DNA from: Paenibacillus polygoni
Lineage (GTDB): Bacteria > Bacillota > Bacilli > Paenibacillales > Paenibacillaceae
Direction of reading: 5' to 3'
Length of the DNA stretch: 64,000 nt
NCBI RefSeq assembly: GCF_030263935.1
Contig: NZ_CP127162.1
Span: 3,109,501 to 3,173,500, forward strand
Shown: piece after piece, positions 62,531 to 64,000 of the stretch
Layout: every line of letters starts with the position of its first letter
Position numbering within the stretch: position 1 is the stretch's first letter
Position numbers and translations under genes: made by a program
Notes under the pieces: model-generated
The model's input: the letters and a program-made list of their open reading frames with translations, nothing else
The model's database searches: none
What the model was told of the DNA's origin: nothing

Positions 62531-63685
62531 TTACGTACCCGTTTGCTCACTTGCAGCCTGCTGAGGGGACAAAAGTATTCTGGAAATTCGCAGATGTTCG
62601 ATTTCTTCGATAACATACTTAAAGCCCGCTTTGATAATATATTCTCCTTTTTGCGGAGCGGAAGATCTTAATTCAGAAAACAGCCAGCCCCCAATCGTAT
62701 CATATTGATTGTCATCAAGACACAGTTCAAAATGCTGGTTTACATCTTCAATTAACATCAATCCATCAATCGAATAGACGCCATCTCCCAGATATTCCAC
62801 AAGCGGCCGTTCATTATCAAACTCATCCTGAATTTCACCAACAATTTCTTCAACGATATCTTCTAAGGTCACGAGCCCTGATGTTCCGCCATACTCGTCA
62901 ATCACAATGGAAATTTGCGTCTTTGATTCCTTCATTTGTTTCAGTAAAAGATCAATCGAAGTGGATTCAGGGATACTGAGAACAGGCCTAATTGCCCTTA
63001 TATAATCCTCCATTCCTGACATAAATAAATCTTTGATATGAACGAATCCAATGATATGATCCTTATCTCCATGACACACGGGATAGCGAGTGCGCATCTC
63101 TATACTTGCAAGCTTCAAATTTTCATGAACACTCCATTCGGTATTGAGGCATATCATTTCTGTACGTGGAATCATGATTTCCCTTGCGGTTCTTGTAGAG
63201 AATTCCAGAAGATTTTGGTTAAGTAACGTACTTTCCTTATGATCTAGTGAAGAAATATTTACTGGAGAAGAGAGCTTTTTTTCACTTCTTCTGATCCACA
63301 GTCTAGAAATGATACGACCGAAAACCAGATACTCAGTCACTAAAAGAACCACAAAAACAGCTGTAATGATGCGCGGTATACTTCCTGCAGCCATTATTCC
63401 GGCTGCCATTGGCGGTAATATTAATCCTGCTCTGCATAAATAAATATAGATTCGCACATGAGCTCGCAGATGCTGTCCAGCCTTGTCAAATGCAGACGAA
63501 ACCGTATTATTGATGGGTCCCCGCGGTTCTGAGTCTTTAGCAAGAAAACTTAACTGATTCTGAAAAAAACCAAAAATGGCACTAATTAACGAAAGAACTG
63601 TCGTCATCATGAATAGCTCGATAGCCGGTAAAGGATCAGCCAATGATTGTCCTATCCACCATGAAAATGCAGTGAATAGGTTCAC
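62531..63685 (-). CDS. CNNM/HlyC-CorC family membrane protein with CBS pair
   Basis: A 384-residue protein. Residues about 1-140 are hydrophobic, a shortened and divergent DUF21-type transmembrane domain. REIMIPRTEMICLN introduces a CBS pair (about 175-295, GGTSGLVTLEDIVEEIVGEI) and a C-terminal CorC_HlyC domain (about 305-375, DTIGGWLFSEL). Family members are linked to Mg/Co transport. GTG 63685 uses AGAGGG about 10 nt upstream; a second SD abuts it. Confidence 0.85.
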   Translation of the reverse strand: MNLFTAFSWWIGQSLADPLPAIELFMMTTVLSLISAIFGFFQNQLSFLAKDSEPRGPINNTVSSAFDKAGQHLRAHVRIYIYLCRAGLILPPMAAGIMAAGSIPRIITAVFVVLLVTEYLVFGRIISRLWIRRSEKKLSSPVNISSLDHKESTLLNQNLLEFSTRTAREIMIPRTEMICLNTEWSVHENLKLASIEMRTRYPVCHGDKDHIIGFVHIKDLFMSGMEDYIRAIRPVLSIPESTSIDLLLKQMKESKTQISIVIDEYGGTSGLVTLEDIVEEIVGEIQDEFDNERPLVEYLGDGVYSIDGLMLIEDVNQHFELCLDDNQYDTIGGWLFSELRSSAPQKGEYIIKAGFKYVIEEIEHLRISRILLSPQQAASEQTGT

Positions 63686-63754
63686 CTCCTTTTGTCCCTC
63701 TTTGTCTTGATCTTGATCCTATATATATGAGGTGAAGCCCAAAATAAGTGCTGT

Positions 63755-63800
63755 AAAAAACCGCAGGGTACACAAAAAAGATAAATGGTGTACCCTGCGG
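63755..63800 (-). terminator. intrinsic terminator of the right-edge gene
   Basis: CCGCAGGGTACAC / GTGTACCCTGCGG, 13-bp perfect stem, then TTTTTTA on the minus strand. Confidence 0.9.
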
Positions 63801-63860
63801 CTTACTAATGCATTATGTGTTTTATTAGGGATTATGAGAAAACGTCCATAATCCTAAGCT

Positions 63861-64000
63861 TTACCGCCGAGCACTAGGCGGCGCGTATGGATATTCATAA
63901 TTCAACGGTTCATCAAACGTAGCGTAATCAAAGTTCACCATTAAAATGATTGTGCGTTGGCCTGTGTTTGGGTCACTTATGATAATATGATCACGTCCTG
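63861..64000 (-). CDS. 3' end of a gene of unknown function
   Basis: The minus frame is open from the right edge to a TAA at 63861, giving 45 C-terminal residues (SDPNTGQRTIILMVNFDYAT, ending YPYAPPSARR). A strong terminator 61 nt downstream supports a real gene end. Family not recognisable from this fragment. Confidence 0.6.
   Translation of the reverse strand, partial: GRDHIIISDPNTGQRTIILMVNFDYATFDEPLNYEYPYAPPSARR

Noticed and set aside
1..64000. Mobile elements, CRISPR arrays, tRNA/rRNA genes, prophage
   Set aside because: Looked for transposase motifs, regularly spaced repeats and tRNA-like cloverleafs by eye and saw none; a covariance-model scan would be needed to exclude small RNAs.

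Overview
The window looks like chromosomal DNA from a Paenibacillus-type bacterium (Bacillales, Bacillota). The grounds are strong AGGAGG ribosome sites with frequent TTG/GTG starts, moderate-to-low GC, SLH-domain surface proteins, PucR-type purine regulation, DUF606/YdcZ pairs and many secreted polymer-degrading enzymes. I see no rRNA, tRNA, CRISPR array, transposase or prophage gene. The genus call is an inference from gene content only.

Layout. 1-5.1 kb: two minus-strand surface genes, an S8 protease carrying its own cohesin-like and C-terminal dockerin modules, followed by a cohesin plus SLH protein cut by the window edge. 5.6-8.9 kb: a TPR protein, a LURP-one-like gene broken by an in-frame stop, a small unknown and a type B carboxylesterase. 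9.3-12.4 kb: a three-gene type III polyketide synthase / methyltransferase / flavoprotein operon resembling the phenolic-lipid srsABC logic. 12.8-14.1 kb: a plus-strand AA10 lytic polysaccharide monooxygenase with two FnIII domains and a CBM5/12. 14.8-18.9 kb: a LacI-regulated operon of two Gfo/Idh/MocA dehydrogenases and a ThuA-like protein. 19.1-21.7 kb: a MarR regulator, a DHA2-type drug exporter with paired operators, and YnfA. 21.9-23.5 kb: an orphan THI5-like binding protein and a nucleoside deaminase.

24.1-40.3 kb is the centrepiece: a one-direction purine-degradation cluster read from right to left. It runs PucR regulator, OHCU decarboxylase (apparently CTG-initiated), urate oxidase, HIU hydrolase, allantoinase, allantoate amidohydrolase, ureidoglycine-glyoxylate aminotransferase, a gamma-glutamyltransferase-like Ntn hydrolase (candidate oxamate amidohydrolase), a guanine-deaminase-type amidohydrolase, then the xanthine dehydrogenase set pucA-B-C-D-E. 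Together these would convert guanine/xanthine through urate and allantoin to ureidoglycine, glycine and ammonia.

40.5-53.1 kb holds paired DUF606 membrane proteins, fumarase, an aldose-1-epimerase-like protein, a large secreted GH43 arabinanase, a serine beta-lactamase-like protein, an MBL-fold hydrolase, a small unknown protein, an M29 aminopeptidase and a zinc alcohol/formaldehyde dehydrogenase-like enzyme. 53.4-54.9 kb is an ECF sigma/anti-sigma pair. 55.6-61.3 kb is a complete oligopeptide ABC transporter operon (oppABCDF order), preceded by an ArsR-type regulator, a CNNM/CBS-domain membrane protein and the 3' end of an unknown gene at the right edge.

Start sites were chosen by ribosome-site spacing, so several differ from the longest open frame. 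All functional calls rest on motif and family recognition by eye, with no database search.
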